Shown one piece after another: positions 1-7,265 of a stretch of 64,000 nucleotides of DNA. Below the pieces are notes generated by a model. It did not search any database and had not been told where the DNA came from. It saw only the letters and a list, made by a program, of their open reading frames with translations. The stretch is from Corynebacterium lizhenjunii (GTDB lineage Bacteria > Actinomycetota > Actinomycetes > Mycobacteriales > Mycobacteriaceae). Made by a program: the position numbers and the translations under genes. The DNA lies in the NCBI RefSeq assembly GCF_011038655.2, contig NZ_CP064954.1:806001-870000 (forward strand), given 5' to 3'. Every line of letters begins with the position of its first letter. Position 1 is the stretch's first letter.

Positions 1-933
1 CAGCGGCAGTTCTGGGCGCAGCAGCAGGGCGAGGCCGTGGTCGGCGCCGAAGCGGCGGACATTGCCCGTTCCCTCGTGCAGCGCCATCCACTCAGGCTCC
101 GCCCAGCCCCAGCGCCAGGTCCCGGCCCGCGAATTGATCAGCGCCAGCACAAAGGCGGCGGCCGTAAACGTACCATGGCCGGAGAATCCGCCGCCGGAGG
201 ATGCGCCAGCGGAGGCGCTGCCAGTGGATACGCGGCCGGGAGAAATACTGGCGGTGGGGGATTCGCGGCGTAAGTTAACGCTGCTGGTGGCAAAGTTGGC
301 GTCCCACCACAGGCGTTGCTCGATGGCCATGTAGTGGGCATCGGCGCGGATTTCTTCCAAGGTGGGTGAGGTGCCCAGGTGATCGGGCTGCCAGCTGTAT
401 AACTGTGTGCCGCTAAAGACCGCCCCGGGGATGTGCCCATAGGTCGCAGCGGCACGGCGCTCATCCACCATGGGGGTGGACATGGCTAGTGCCCGGGTAA
501 GGGCGTGGGAGATGGGAACGCCGTGGCCCTTGAAATCGAGGGCCACTACCTCGTGCCCACCGGCGCGCTCTGCGAAAAGAAGCGGCGCACCGGCGGCAAG
601 GGTGCGGGCTGCTGCCACCAACGCGGAACGGTACGGCCACGTGCCGTGCAACTCGGGGATGGCCAAAGAGGCAGTCAGGTTGGTTGCCCATGTCCACCGG
701 CCAGCATGCACGGTGGCCAAACGCCGGGCGGGCAGGCGGTGGGTCCCGGTGGCGGTGGTTAGCCGGACGCCTACGGGGGCATCGGCAATGCCGGCCGCCA
801 CCGCAGTGCCAAAGTCATATTCCACATGCTGGATAAACCCCATGGCCTGCTCAAAGGCAACATCTTGGGCGGCGGCGATGAAGAGGCCATCACTGACCAC
901 ATCGTTGAGGGTGCGCGGCGGAGCAACAGACAT
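1..933 (-). CDS. DUF6882-like hypothetical protein (partial, 3' end outside window)
   Basis: An open frame runs on the minus strand from an ATG at 933 to the left window edge without a stop, giving 311 codons. An AAGGAGG box lies about 11 nt before this ATG. The protein starts MSVAPPRTLNDVVSDGL and ends, as far as visible, with a segment containing TWRWGWAEPEW, which resembles the Trp-rich core of DUF6882 proteins. That family assignment is from memory and moderate at best; no enzymatic motif is visible. A Ser/Gly/Ala-rich stretch (SPGRVSTGSASAGASSGGG) sits near residues 230-250 and may be a linker. It is divergent from the membrane-protein gene at 1042, with about 100 bp between them. The GC-rich codon use matches its neighbours. 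Function unknown. Confidence 0.6.
   Translation of the reverse strand, partial: MSVAPPRTLNDVVSDGLFIAAAQDVAFEQAMGFIQHVEYDFGTAVAAGIADAPVGVRLTTATGTHRLPARRLATVHAGRWTWATNLTASLAIPELHGTWPYRSALVAAARTLAAGAPLLFAERAGGHEVVALDFKGHGVPISHALTRALAMSTPMVDERRAAATYGHIPGAVFSGTQLYSWQPDHLGTSPTLEEIRADAHYMAIEQRLWWDANFATSSVNLRRESPTASISPGRVSTGSASAGASSGGGFSGHGTFTAAAFVLALINSRAGTWRWGWAEPEWMALHEGTGNVRRFGADHGLALLLRPELPL
775..790 (+). repeat. Copy of dispersed motif GGGGGCATCGGCA
   Basis: The plus strand reads GGGGGCATCGGCAATG. On the coding (minus) strand it encodes I-A-D-A-P inside the DUF6882-like gene. See the finding on the dispersed motif. Confidence 0.5.
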
Positions 934-1028
934 GGAGTCAGGGGCCTCCTTGCGGTGTGGAAGCACGCAGGCTTCTTTGCGGATCAACAACGCGGGGAGC
1001 CCCCGCAGCACCGCTTATCTTAGCGCGG

Positions 1029-1034
1029 TAACAT
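1029..1034 (+). promoter_or_regulatory. -10 hexamer TAACAT, leaderless start
   Basis: TAACAT followed by 7 nt and then ATG 1042. No Shine-Dalgarno site is present, so the transcript probably begins at or next to the ATG. Confidence 0.5.
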
Positions 1035-1041
1035 GGCCCGC

Positions 1042-1707
1042 ATGTTCGCTGCCGTGCTCAATGCCTTTGCTGATTCTGTCAACGCCCTGCTCATCGGCGT
1101 GCTCGTGGCTATTGGCATTATGCTGCCGCAGGGGCAATACCGGCGGGTAGCCACACGGCTTATTGCCGGGGATTGGCTGGGCGTACTCAGCGCGGCGCTC
1201 GTGGTGACGTTTTTGTTTGTGGGTATTCGCGAGCACGTCATGGCGGCCCTGGAATCCCCAGTAGCCGGGTGGACTCTGGTGGCAGTGGGGGTGGGGCTGG
1301 CGGTCTTGGCCTGGCGCTCCAAAGGCCAACCCAACGCCATGGTGGATAAGCTTTTAGGCCCGCTGCGCCAGGCCTCTGCCCGCACTGTGGTGCTGGGCTA
1401 CGTTCTAGGCGTGGTGCAGTCTTTGACGTCTGTGCCGTTTTATATGGGCCTGATGTACCTGGTGGCCGGGGACTTTACCCCGCTGGTGACCTACGGGGGG
1501 CTATTCTTCTATGCCACTTTTGCGCTCTCCTTGCCCACGGTGTGCGCGGTGTTTATTGGGGTGGTGCGCGCCATGCCGGACTCCTGGGCCGGGCGGGCAT
1601 TTAGCTGGGCGCGCACGAACTCCGCCACCGTGTCCCTGGTGGGCGGCTACGTGGTGGCGGTATTCCTGATCATCATGGGCGCGGTCATCGTCGCCCGGGC
1701 GGCCTAG
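1042..1707 (+). CDS. Multispanning membrane protein (unknown, GAP/Sap-like)
   Basis: The product is 221 residues and almost entirely hydrophobic, with about six transmembrane segments: near residues 8-25, 46-66, 76-92, 118-135, 143-185 (probably two) and 195-218. A charged loop with WRSKGQPNAMVDKLL lies in the middle. The overall look resembles small GAP/Sap-type actinobacterial membrane proteins, but no motif makes this firm. I chose ATG 1042 because TAACAT at 1029-1034 sits 7 nt before it, the leaderless spacing used by many genes here. An in-frame ATG at 1033 overlaps that hexamer and has no ribosome-binding site. The 3' end overlaps the convergent carbonic-anhydrase gene by 4 nt. Substrate and role cannot be inferred. 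Confidence 0.75.
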   Translation: MFAAVLNAFADSVNALLIGVLVAIGIMLPQGQYRRVATRLIAGDWLGVLSAALVVTFLFVGIREHVMAALESPVAGWTLVAVGVGLAVLAWRSKGQPNAMVDKLLGPLRQASARTVVLGYVLGVVQSLTSVPFYMGLMYLVAGDFTPLVTYGGLFFYATFALSLPTVCAVFIGVVRAMPDSWAGRAFSWARTNSATVSLVGGYVVAVFLIIMGAVIVARAA

Positions 1708-2249
1708 TCGAAGCGGACGTCGTCCAGGGAGAGGGCACTGGCAAGCTGTGCTTGGTGGGAGGCATAGCCAACATAGCGGGCAGCGTGGGGGATAAAGGCG
1801 GCAGATTCTTCCTCGCTGAGCTGGCGGCGCACCTTGGCCGGCACCCCGGCGGCCAGGCTGCGGGCGGGGATTTTCTGGCCCTCGAGCACCACGGCGCCAC
1901 CGGCAATCAGGCTGCCGGGGCCAATGTGGGAGCGGGAGAGCACCGTGGCGTGCATGCCGATTAGGCTCCCGGACTCGATGTGGGTGCCATGCAGCATGGC
2001 CATGTGGCCTATGGTCACGTCATCGCCCAAGATGCAGGGGGTGTGTGCCTCCACGTGGATCACACTATTGTCCTGGACATTTGTGCGCGCTCCAATGCGG
2101 ATGGCCCCGACGTCCCCGCGCAGTACGCAGCCGTAGAAGATAGAGGAGTCAGGGCCAATTTCCACATCGCCGATGATGGTGGCGTTCGGGGCAATGTAAG
2201 CGCTGCGGTGAATGCGCGGACGGACGCCACGGTAGGGGAGGATCAACAT
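1704..2249 (-). CDS. Gamma-class carbonic anhydrase-like hexapeptide protein
   Basis: This 181-residue protein is built of left-handed beta-helix hexapeptide repeats (I-G-D-V-E-I-G-P-D and similar) from about residue 15 to 130, followed by a C-terminal helix. Three histidines, H65, H82 and H87, match the metal ligands of gamma-carbonic anhydrases and their YrdA/PaaY relatives. Members bind zinc or iron as trimers; many show weak or no carbonic anhydrase activity, and some are thioesterase-associated, so the reaction here is uncertain. The ATG at 2249 has AAGGAG about 5 nt upstream. The gene converges on the membrane-protein gene with a 4-nt overlap and lies 33 bp downstream of the small hypothetical gene on the same strand. 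Family assignment is firm; substrate is not. Confidence 0.9.
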   Translation of the reverse strand: MLILPYRGVRPRIHRSAYIAPNATIIGDVEIGPDSSIFYGCVLRGDVGAIRIGARTNVQDNSVIHVEAHTPCILGDDVTIGHMAMLHGTHIESGSLIGMHATVLSRSHIGPGSLIAGGAVVLEGQKIPARSLAAGVPAKVRRQLSEEESAAFIPHAARYVGYASHQAQLASALSLDDVRFD

Positions 2250-2282
2250 GGGGGCTCCTTGGGGTTCTGGTTGCGGGGGTTT

Positions 2283-2648
2283 CTAATTGGTGGCCGGGGC
2301 TTCAACGGACACGGCCAGGCGGGAAGACAGCTGGGCGTCGCCGCTATCCGGCAGGGTGGCTAGCTGGCGTTGTTCGGCGGGGGTCAGTGCGATGATCCAC
2401 CCGCTAGTGGGGCTGTGCACGGGGATGTCCGCGCGCTTTTGGGGGGTCAGGTGCACCCGGGTGCTGCCGTGGGTCAGTGTGATGGCCTGGCCGGCGGCGG
2501 CATGGGTGCGCAGAGCCTGGGCGCCATCGGGGGAGGTGACGATTATGATCATCTCCCCGGCGGGGTGGACCGCTAAGTGTGCCACCGGCTGCTCCTTGCG
2601 GGAACGCGCGGTGCTGGCCAGGCGCGGGGTACGCGAAAACAAGCTCAT
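2283..2648 (-). CDS. Small hypothetical protein
   Basis: The product is 121 residues starting MSLFSRTPRLAS, with no signal peptide, no membrane segment and no motif I recognise. The middle contains alternating hydrophobic strands (GEMIIIVTSPDG, SGWIIALTPAEQRQL), suggesting a small beta-rich fold. A GTG at 2654 is also in frame. I prefer ATG 2648 because TAGGAT at 2655-2660 lies 6 nt before it, giving a leaderless start, and no ribosome-binding site serves the GTG. The gene is divergent from the patatin gene; the two predicted -10 boxes are only 8 bp apart. Confidence 0.6.
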   Translation of the reverse strand: MSLFSRTPRLASTARSRKEQPVAHLAVHPAGEMIIIVTSPDGAQALRTHAAAGQAITLTHGSTRVHLTPQKRADIPVHSPTSGWIIALTPAEQRQLATLPDSGDAQLSSRLAVSVEAPATN

Positions 2649-2654
2649 GGGCAC

Positions 2655-2674
2655 ATCCTAGACGCGGGTACTAT
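2655..2674. promoter_or_regulatory. Back-to-back divergent -10 boxes
   Basis: TAGGAT on the minus strand (2655-2660, 6 nt before ATG 2648) and TACTAT on the plus strand (2669-2674, 8 nt before GTG 2683) are separated by 8 bp. Each predicted -35 region would fall in or beside the other gene's transcript start, so the two promoters should compete. Confidence 0.5.
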
Positions 2675-2682
2675 GGGAGCGC

Positions 2683-3552
2683 GTGATTGTTGCTAAGGAT
2701 ATTGCCCTGATTTTTGAAGGCGGCGGGATGCGCAACTCCTATACCGCCCCGTGTGTGGGCGCGCTGATTGAACATGGCGTGCAGGTGGGGTGGGTTGGTG
2801 GGGTATCCGCCGGGGCCAGCCATGCGGTCAATTATGCCTCCGGGGACGCCTGGCGCGCCCAGGAGTGCTTTGTGGACTTTGCTAATAATCCCAGCTTTGG
2901 TGGGGTGTCCTCCTTCTTGCGTGGCCAGGGGTATTTCAATGCGGAATTTATCTACGAGCGCGCCAGCGATAAGGACTTGCCCTTCGACTTCGAAGCATTT
3001 AGCGCGCACCCGGCGCAGGTGGAACTCGCGGCCACCCGGGCGGATACGGGGGAGTCGGTGTACTTTAGGCGCGAAGACATGGTCAGCGAGGCGGATTTGA
3101 ATGCCTTTGTGCGGGCGTCATCGACCCTGCCGTTGATTATGCCCACGCGGTTTATCGACGGCGTGCCCTATGTGGATGGCGCCCTGGGGGAGTCTGGCGG
3201 GCTGTTGATTGAGGCTGCTGAGCGTGCGGGCTATGAGAAGTTCCTCTTTGTGGGCACCAAGCCGCGCGGTTATGTGCGCCCGGAGCTGCATAATGAGGCC
3301 GCGGTGCGCAGGATCTTCCGGCGTACCCCCGCGGTGGCGCAGGCGCTGATTGACCGTCCGGCGCGCTACAACGCCGCTAAGCAGCGCTTGTTGGAGCTGG
3401 AGGCGCAGGGGAAGGCACTGTTGTTCTTCCCGGAGGATATGCAGGTCAACTCCACGGAGCGGAATGTGGAGAAGCTGCGGGCTAACTACGCTGCAGGGGC
3501 GTCGCAGATGTATGCCGAGTGGCCGCGCTGGGAGGAGTTTTTGCAGGGCTAG
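2683..3552 (+). CDS. Patatin-like phospholipase
   Basis: The 289-residue protein carries the patatin signature: a glycine-rich oxyanion loop EGGGMR at residues 12-17, the nucleophile elbow G-V-S42-A-G, and the D-G-A motif (YVDGALGESGG, about residue 164) supplying the catalytic Asp. These enzymes hydrolyse acyl esters of lipids with a Ser-Asp dyad. There is no signal peptide, so it probably acts in the cytoplasm or at the inner membrane face. It resembles the YjjU/RssA type of bacterial patatins in length. The start is GTG 2683, with TACTAT 8 nt upstream and no Shine-Dalgarno site, so it is probably leaderless. The natural lipid substrate cannot be told from sequence. Confidence 0.9.
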   Translation: MIVAKDIALIFEGGGMRNSYTAPCVGALIEHGVQVGWVGGVSAGASHAVNYASGDAWRAQECFVDFANNPSFGGVSSFLRGQGYFNAEFIYERASDKDLPFDFEAFSAHPAQVELAATRADTGESVYFRREDMVSEADLNAFVRASSTLPLIMPTRFIDGVPYVDGALGESGGLLIEAAERAGYEKFLFVGTKPRGYVRPELHNEAAVRRIFRRTPAVAQALIDRPARYNAAKQRLLELEAQGKALLFFPEDMQVNSTERNVEKLRANYAAGASQMYAEWPRWEEFLQG

Positions 3553-3592
3553 CACCACTTTGGTGGCGGCGGTGGCGCGGAGCACACTTTAA

Positions 3593-3656
3593 CTGTACGA
3601 TTTGAGCTATCTGCGTACAGCTAGATTGCGTACAGCTAGATTGCGTACAGCTAGAT
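3593..3656 (+). promoter_or_regulatory. Putative operator array upstream of thiolase (CTGTACG / CGTACAG)
   Basis: CTGTACG at 3593-3599 and CGTACAG at 3614-3620 form an inverted repeat. The second half-site lies in a perfect 15-bp unit (TGCGTACAGCTAGAT) repeated three times at 3612-3626, 3627-3641 and 3642-3656, so there are three consecutive GTACAG half-sites. The palindrome CTGTACAG also occurs before the acyl-CoA dehydrogenase at 15142-15149. This is a plausible binding site for one of the cluster's TetR or MarR regulators. Confidence 0.4.
3612..3656. repeat. 15-bp tandem repeat, 3 perfect copies
   Basis: The unit TGCGTACAGCTAGAT occurs three times with no mismatch, starting at 3612, 3627 and 3642. 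Each unit contains CTAG. The array lies between the patatin stop codon and the thiolase ribosome-binding site. Confidence 0.95.
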
Positions 3657-3685
3657 TTCCGATGCCCCGTAAAGGACCACCAATC

Positions 3686-4897
3686 ATGACAACTCCTTCT
3701 GCCGCTACCGCCGCCCGCGCGGCCACCGATATTGTCATCGTGGGTGCCGCGCGCACTCCGTTTGGCAAATTGCTGGGAAAGCTTTCCACCCTTTCTGCCC
3801 CGGAGCTGGGCAGCTACGCCATCCGCGGTGCCCTGAGCCAGGCCGGTATAGACGGCGCGGATGTCGACGCCGTCTATTGCGGGGAAGTCCTCCAGGCCGG
3901 GGTGGGCCAAAACCCCGCCAAGCAGGCCGCCCTGGCAGCCGGGATCTCCCCGCGCGCGCACACCTCGACCGTAAACAAAGTGTGCCTGTCGGGGCTGACT
4001 GCCATTATCGATGCCGCCCGTCTGCTGCGCGCCGGGGAAGCCACCGTGGTTGTCGCCGCCGGCATGGAGTCCATGTCCCAGGCCCCGCACCTGCTGCCCG
4101 GCACCCGCGCGGGGAAGAAGTTTGGCAGCCTGAACACCCTAGATCACATGGAACACGATGGCCTGCGGGCAGCGGATCTGGGGATTTCCATGGGTTCGCT
4201 ATCTGAGCGCTACGCGCAGCGCTACCCAGTTACCCGCGAAGAACAAGACCACTGCGCCGCTTTGTCCCACCAGCGCGCCCTGGCGGCCACCCGCGACGGC
4301 ACCTTCAGCGCAGAGATTGTCCCCATTGTGGTGGGCAGTCGCGCCGGGGAAGTAACCGTGGATGCTGATGAAGGCATCCGTGAAGGTGTCAGCGTGGAGT
4401 CCTTGTCCGGGCTGCGCCCGGCCTTCGAGCGGGATGGTTCGATTACCGCGGGCAATTCCTCGCCGATTACCGACGGCGCTGCCGCCGTGGTGTTGTGCAC
4501 CCGGGAGCACGCCGAAGCCCAGGGGCTGGATATCCTTGCCACCCTGCGTGCCCCTGGCCAAGTCGCGGGCCCCGATGCCTCCTTGCAGGCCCAACCCGCC
4601 CAAGCCCTGCATGCTGCCCTGGCCCGCCAAGGCTGGCAGGCCGGCGACTTGGACCACGTGGAAATCAATGAGGCCTTTGCCGCCGTAGTGGTCCACTCCG
4701 CCCGCGAGCTGGGCCTGGACCCAGACAGCATTAACCCGCACGGCGGCGCAATTGCCCTGGGCCACCCCATCGGTGCTTCCGGGGCGCGGCTGGTGGTCCA
4801 CGCCGCCCACCAGATCGCCGCAGGTAAGGCCGCCAAGGCCGGCGTGGCCCTGTGCGGCGGCGGCGGACAAGGCGAAGCACTACTACTGGAGGTATAA
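3686..4897 (+). CDS. Thiolase (acetyl-CoA C-acyltransferase)
   Basis: The 403-residue product is a complete thiolase. The acyl-accepting cysteine is C100 (VNKVC-LSG), the C-terminal catalytic histidine is H360 in GHPIGASGARL, and the second cysteine is C390 in the final ALCGGGGQGEA. The NEAF motif before the GHP block is also present. Thiolases cleave 3-ketoacyl-CoA to acetyl-CoA plus a shortened acyl-CoA, or condense two acetyl-CoA. The setting, immediately followed by two crotonase-family genes, favours a degradative role, possibly 2-methylacetoacetyl-CoA cleavage in isoleucine catabolism. I chose ATG 3686 because AAAGGA lies 9 nt upstream. A longer frame from TTG 3602 would translate the 15-bp repeat into L-R-T-A-R units and is unlikely. 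The next gene starts 2 nt after the stop, so the three genes are probably one operon. Confidence 0.93.
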   Translation: MTTPSAATAARAATDIVIVGAARTPFGKLLGKLSTLSAPELGSYAIRGALSQAGIDGADVDAVYCGEVLQAGVGQNPAKQAALAAGISPRAHTSTVNKVCLSGLTAIIDAARLLRAGEATVVVAAGMESMSQAPHLLPGTRAGKKFGSLNTLDHMEHDGLRAADLGISMGSLSERYAQRYPVTREEQDHCAALSHQRALAATRDGTFSAEIVPIVVGSRAGEVTVDADEGIREGVSVESLSGLRPAFERDGSITAGNSSPITDGAAAVVLCTREHAEAQGLDILATLRAPGQVAGPDASLQAQPAQALHAALARQGWQAGDLDHVEINEAFAAVVVHSARELGLDPDSINPHGGAIALGHPIGASGARLVVHAAHQIAAGKAAKAGVALCGGGGQGEALLLEV

Positions 4898-4899
4898 CC

Positions 4900-5937
4900 A
4901 TGACTGAGAACTCACTCGTACTCGCAGAAGTCCGCGGACGCGTCGGCATCCTCACCCTCAACCGGCCCAAGGCGCTCAACGCCTTGAATCTGGAGATGAT
5001 CCGCCAACTGCACTCCCAACTGCGTGCCTGGGCGGAAGACCCCGCCGTTGAGCTGGTCATCCTGCGCGGCGCCGGCGAGCGTGGTCTGTGCGCTGGCGGC
5101 GATATTGCCACGCTCTACCAGGACGCCCTGGACGGCGGGACTGCGGGCGCAACCTTCTGGAAGGAAGAGTACGAGCTCGACCACTACATTTCCGTCTACC
5201 CCAAGCCCTACGTGGCGATAATGAACGGCATCGTCCTCGGCGGGGGCATCGGCGTTTCCGCCCACGCCTCCCACCGGGTGGTCACGGATGACTCCCGCAT
5301 TGGCATGCCCGAGGTGGGCATTGGCTATTCTCCCGATGCCGGCGGCTCCTACCTGCTGGCAGCCGTGCCCGACCGCCTGGGCCGCCACCTGGCCTACACC
5401 GCCGCCCATGTGGGCGCGGCAGAGGCCATCGATACCGGCTTTGCGGACTACTACGTGCCCCAAGACCAGCTTGACGGCCTGGTGGAGTACTTGGCAGGCA
5501 CGGGGGAGGCAGGGGGCATCGGCAAGTTTAGCGCCGACTGCGGGCCTGCTTTTGGCGCTGACCGGGCGGAGATGGTGGACATCTATGCTGCCGCAACTGT
5601 GGGGGAGACCCTGCAGCGCCTAGAGGCAAGCGAGTCTGAGTGGGCGGCCAAGGCAGCCAAGGCCATTCGCCGGCACTCCCCGCTGGGGCTGGCCGTGACC
5701 CAGTATGCGCTGGATAACCCGCCGGCCACCCTGGCGCAGGGGCTGGAGCGCGAGTTCTGGATGTCGCTGAATATGCAGCGCCACCCCGAGTTTGCGGAGG
5801 GCATCCGGGCCCAAATCATCGACAAAGACCGCAACCCGCAGTGGAGCTACGCCAGCGTGGACACCGTGCCCGCGGAGGTGGTAGAGGCCATCTTTGCCCC
5901 GCTCGACGGCTTTGAGCCCCCGCACTTTGCAGACTAA
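4900..5937 (+). CDS. 3-hydroxyisobutyryl-CoA hydrolase
   Basis: The 345-residue protein belongs to the crotonase superfamily, but its length and blocks fit 3-hydroxyisobutyryl-CoA hydrolases rather than hydratases. The oxyanion-hole segment is GLCAGGDI at 62-69, the second block is [17 protein letters not shown] at 114-130, and the catalytic Glu is E138 in [14 protein letters not shown]. It would release 3-hydroxyisobutyrate from its CoA thioester in the valine pathway, feeding the dehydrogenase encoded at 24673. ATG 4900 follows GGAGG at 4888-4892, which overlaps the end of the thiolase gene. A copy of the dispersed motif at 5512 encodes G-G-I-G-K. The family is clear; ordinary enoyl-CoA hydratase is the main alternative. 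Confidence 0.88.
   Translation: MTENSLVLAEVRGRVGILTLNRPKALNALNLEMIRQLHSQLRAWAEDPAVELVILRGAGERGLCAGGDIATLYQDALDGGTAGATFWKEEYELDHYISVYPKPYVAIMNGIVLGGGIGVSAHASHRVVTDDSRIGMPEVGIGYSPDAGGSYLLAAVPDRLGRHLAYTAAHVGAAEAIDTGFADYYVPQDQLDGLVEYLAGTGEAGGIGKFSADCGPAFGADRAEMVDIYAAATVGETLQRLEASESEWAAKAAKAIRRHSPLGLAVTQYALDNPPATLAQGLEREFWMSLNMQRHPEFAEGIRAQIIDKDRNPQWSYASVDTVPAEVVEAIFAPLDGFEPPHFAD
5512..5526 (+). repeat. Copy of dispersed motif GGGGGCATCGGCAAG
   Basis: Exact 15/15 copy, read as G-G-I-G-K inside the 3-hydroxyisobutyryl-CoA hydrolase gene. Confidence 0.55.
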
Positions 5938-5993
5938 CCACAGACCCCGGTCTCACCCTAGGGACCAGGATTAACCACAGGAGGACATACTCA

Positions 5994-6755
5994 ATGATCA
6001 TCACGGAGACCACCGGCCGCGTGGCCACCATTACCCTCAACCGCCCCGAGGCCCTCAATGCGCTCAACGCTGCCACCATGGAAGAAGTCACCGAGGCTGT
6101 CGCGCGTTTTGACGCTGACCCGGGCATTGGGTGCATCATCATCACCGGCTCCCAGAAGGCCTTTGCGGCAGGTGCAGACATCAAGGAGATGGCTGAGAAA
6201 TCCGCCACGGAGATGTACCTGCAAGATTGGTTTGCGGGCTGGGATAGCTTGCTGCGGGCACGCACGCCGATTATTGCCGCGGTCAATGGCTATGCGCTAG
6301 GTGGCGGCTGCGAGCTGGCCATGATGTGCGACTTCATTATCGCAGGTGACAAAGCCAAGTTTGGCCAGCCCGAGGTCAACCTGGGGGTCAGCCCCGGCAT
6401 GGGTGGTTCGCAGCGGCTTACGCGGGCTATCGGCAAGGCCAAGGCCATGGAGATGTGCCTAACCGGCCGCATGATGGATGCACAAGAAGCAGAGCGCGCC
6501 GGGCTAGTGGCCCAGGTGGTGCCCGCCGATGAGCTTGCCGATGCCGCCTTGGCCACCGCCACCTCCATCGCCAACAAGTCCTTCGTGGCCACCTCCCTGA
6601 TCAAGGAGCAGATTAACGCCGTGGCGGAGACCAGCCTGTCCCAAGGCCTGGCCTTTGAGCGCCGCACCTTCCACGCCCTGTTTGCCTCCGCGGACCAGAA
6701 GGAAGGCATGGAGGCCTTCACCCAGAAGCGCGACCCGCAGTTTAAGCACTGCTAG
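5994..6755 (+). CDS. Enoyl-CoA hydratase
   Basis: The 253-residue product is a canonical crotonase. Its oxyanion hole lies in [10 protein letters not shown] (57-66), and both catalytic glutamates are present: E107 in [11 protein letters not shown] and E127 in [15 protein letters not shown]. The pair of Glu residues supports true syn-hydration of 2-enoyl-CoA, such as methacrylyl-CoA or tiglyl-CoA, to the 3-hydroxyacyl-CoA. It starts at ATG 5994 with AGGAGG (5980-5985) about 8 nt before, 56 bp after the hydrolase gene, so it is probably the third gene of the thiolase operon. The product of this step is the substrate of the upstream hydrolase when the substrate is methacrylyl-CoA. Substrate chain length is not visible from sequence. 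Confidence 0.93.
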   Translation: MIITETTGRVATITLNRPEALNALNAATMEEVTEAVARFDADPGIGCIIITGSQKAFAAGADIKEMAEKSATEMYLQDWFAGWDSLLRARTPIIAAVNGYALGGGCELAMMCDFIIAGDKAKFGQPEVNLGVSPGMGGSQRLTRAIGKAKAMEMCLTGRMMDAQEAERAGLVAQVVPADELADAALATATSIANKSFVATSLIKEQINAVAETSLSQGLAFERRTFHALFASADQKEGMEAFTQKRDPQFKHC

Positions 6756-6817
6756 AGGCTTGGCTTGTCACTGCACTTTCCCCAGCGGGGCAGCCCGGCG
6801 CACTGGGCTTACCCGCG

Positions 6818-7265
6818 CTAGAGTTCCCGAACGGCAAGCCTGCGCCACAGCGCCCACAAGACCAGATCCGCGTGCTGAAAGTCCACTGCGTTGTCCAGCT
6901 CCTCCATGCGGTTGCGCACCGTATTTGGATGGACACCCAGGTTCTTCGCAGCCCGCGGAATGTTGAAGTGCGCGGTTTCTAGCTCGGTAAAGACCTCTTC
7001 GCCGTTTTTAATCGTCTTAATCGCGCTATCAAGGCCGGATACGGCGCCGGCGAGCCCTTGCTTGCCCAGGAGGGCAGCGGCTCTTTCTACAGCTCCACAC
7101 GAATCGAATGCCAGCGAATGGGCTCCTATGAGCCCTTTTCGTTCTGCGACGATTGCAGCGACGCTAGCTTCGCGCCAAGCTAGCGGGCCTGCGCCAATGC
7201 CCAGAAACCTCGAAGAGATGCCCACCGGACCCGGACTACGGTGGTGTTTTCTGGCCGTCTCGAGG
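6818..7265 (-). pseudogene. 3' remnant of a PucR/CdaR-type regulator, truncated at the restriction island
   Basis: This minus-strand frame ends with the C-terminal helix-turn-helix of PucR-family regulators: TELETAHFNIPRAAKNLGVH, then NTVRNRMEELDNAV and a final Leu/Ala-rich helix. Before it lies part of the GGDEF-like middle domain (VGISSRFLGIGAGPLAW and onward). About 145 residues remain of a family that is usually 350-550 residues long. The frame begins exactly where the type III restriction gene ends (stop codon at 7266-7268), and the N-terminal half is not found upstream of the methyltransferase gene. It probably once regulated the adjacent catabolic operon and lost its 5' part when the island arrived. 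A fused short protein starting inside the restriction gene is possible but unlikely to work. Confidence 0.75.

Noticed and set aside
3602..3685. N-terminal extension of the thiolase starting at TTG 3602
   Set aside because: It would translate the 15-bp tandem repeat; the ribosome-binding site and family length support ATG 3686.
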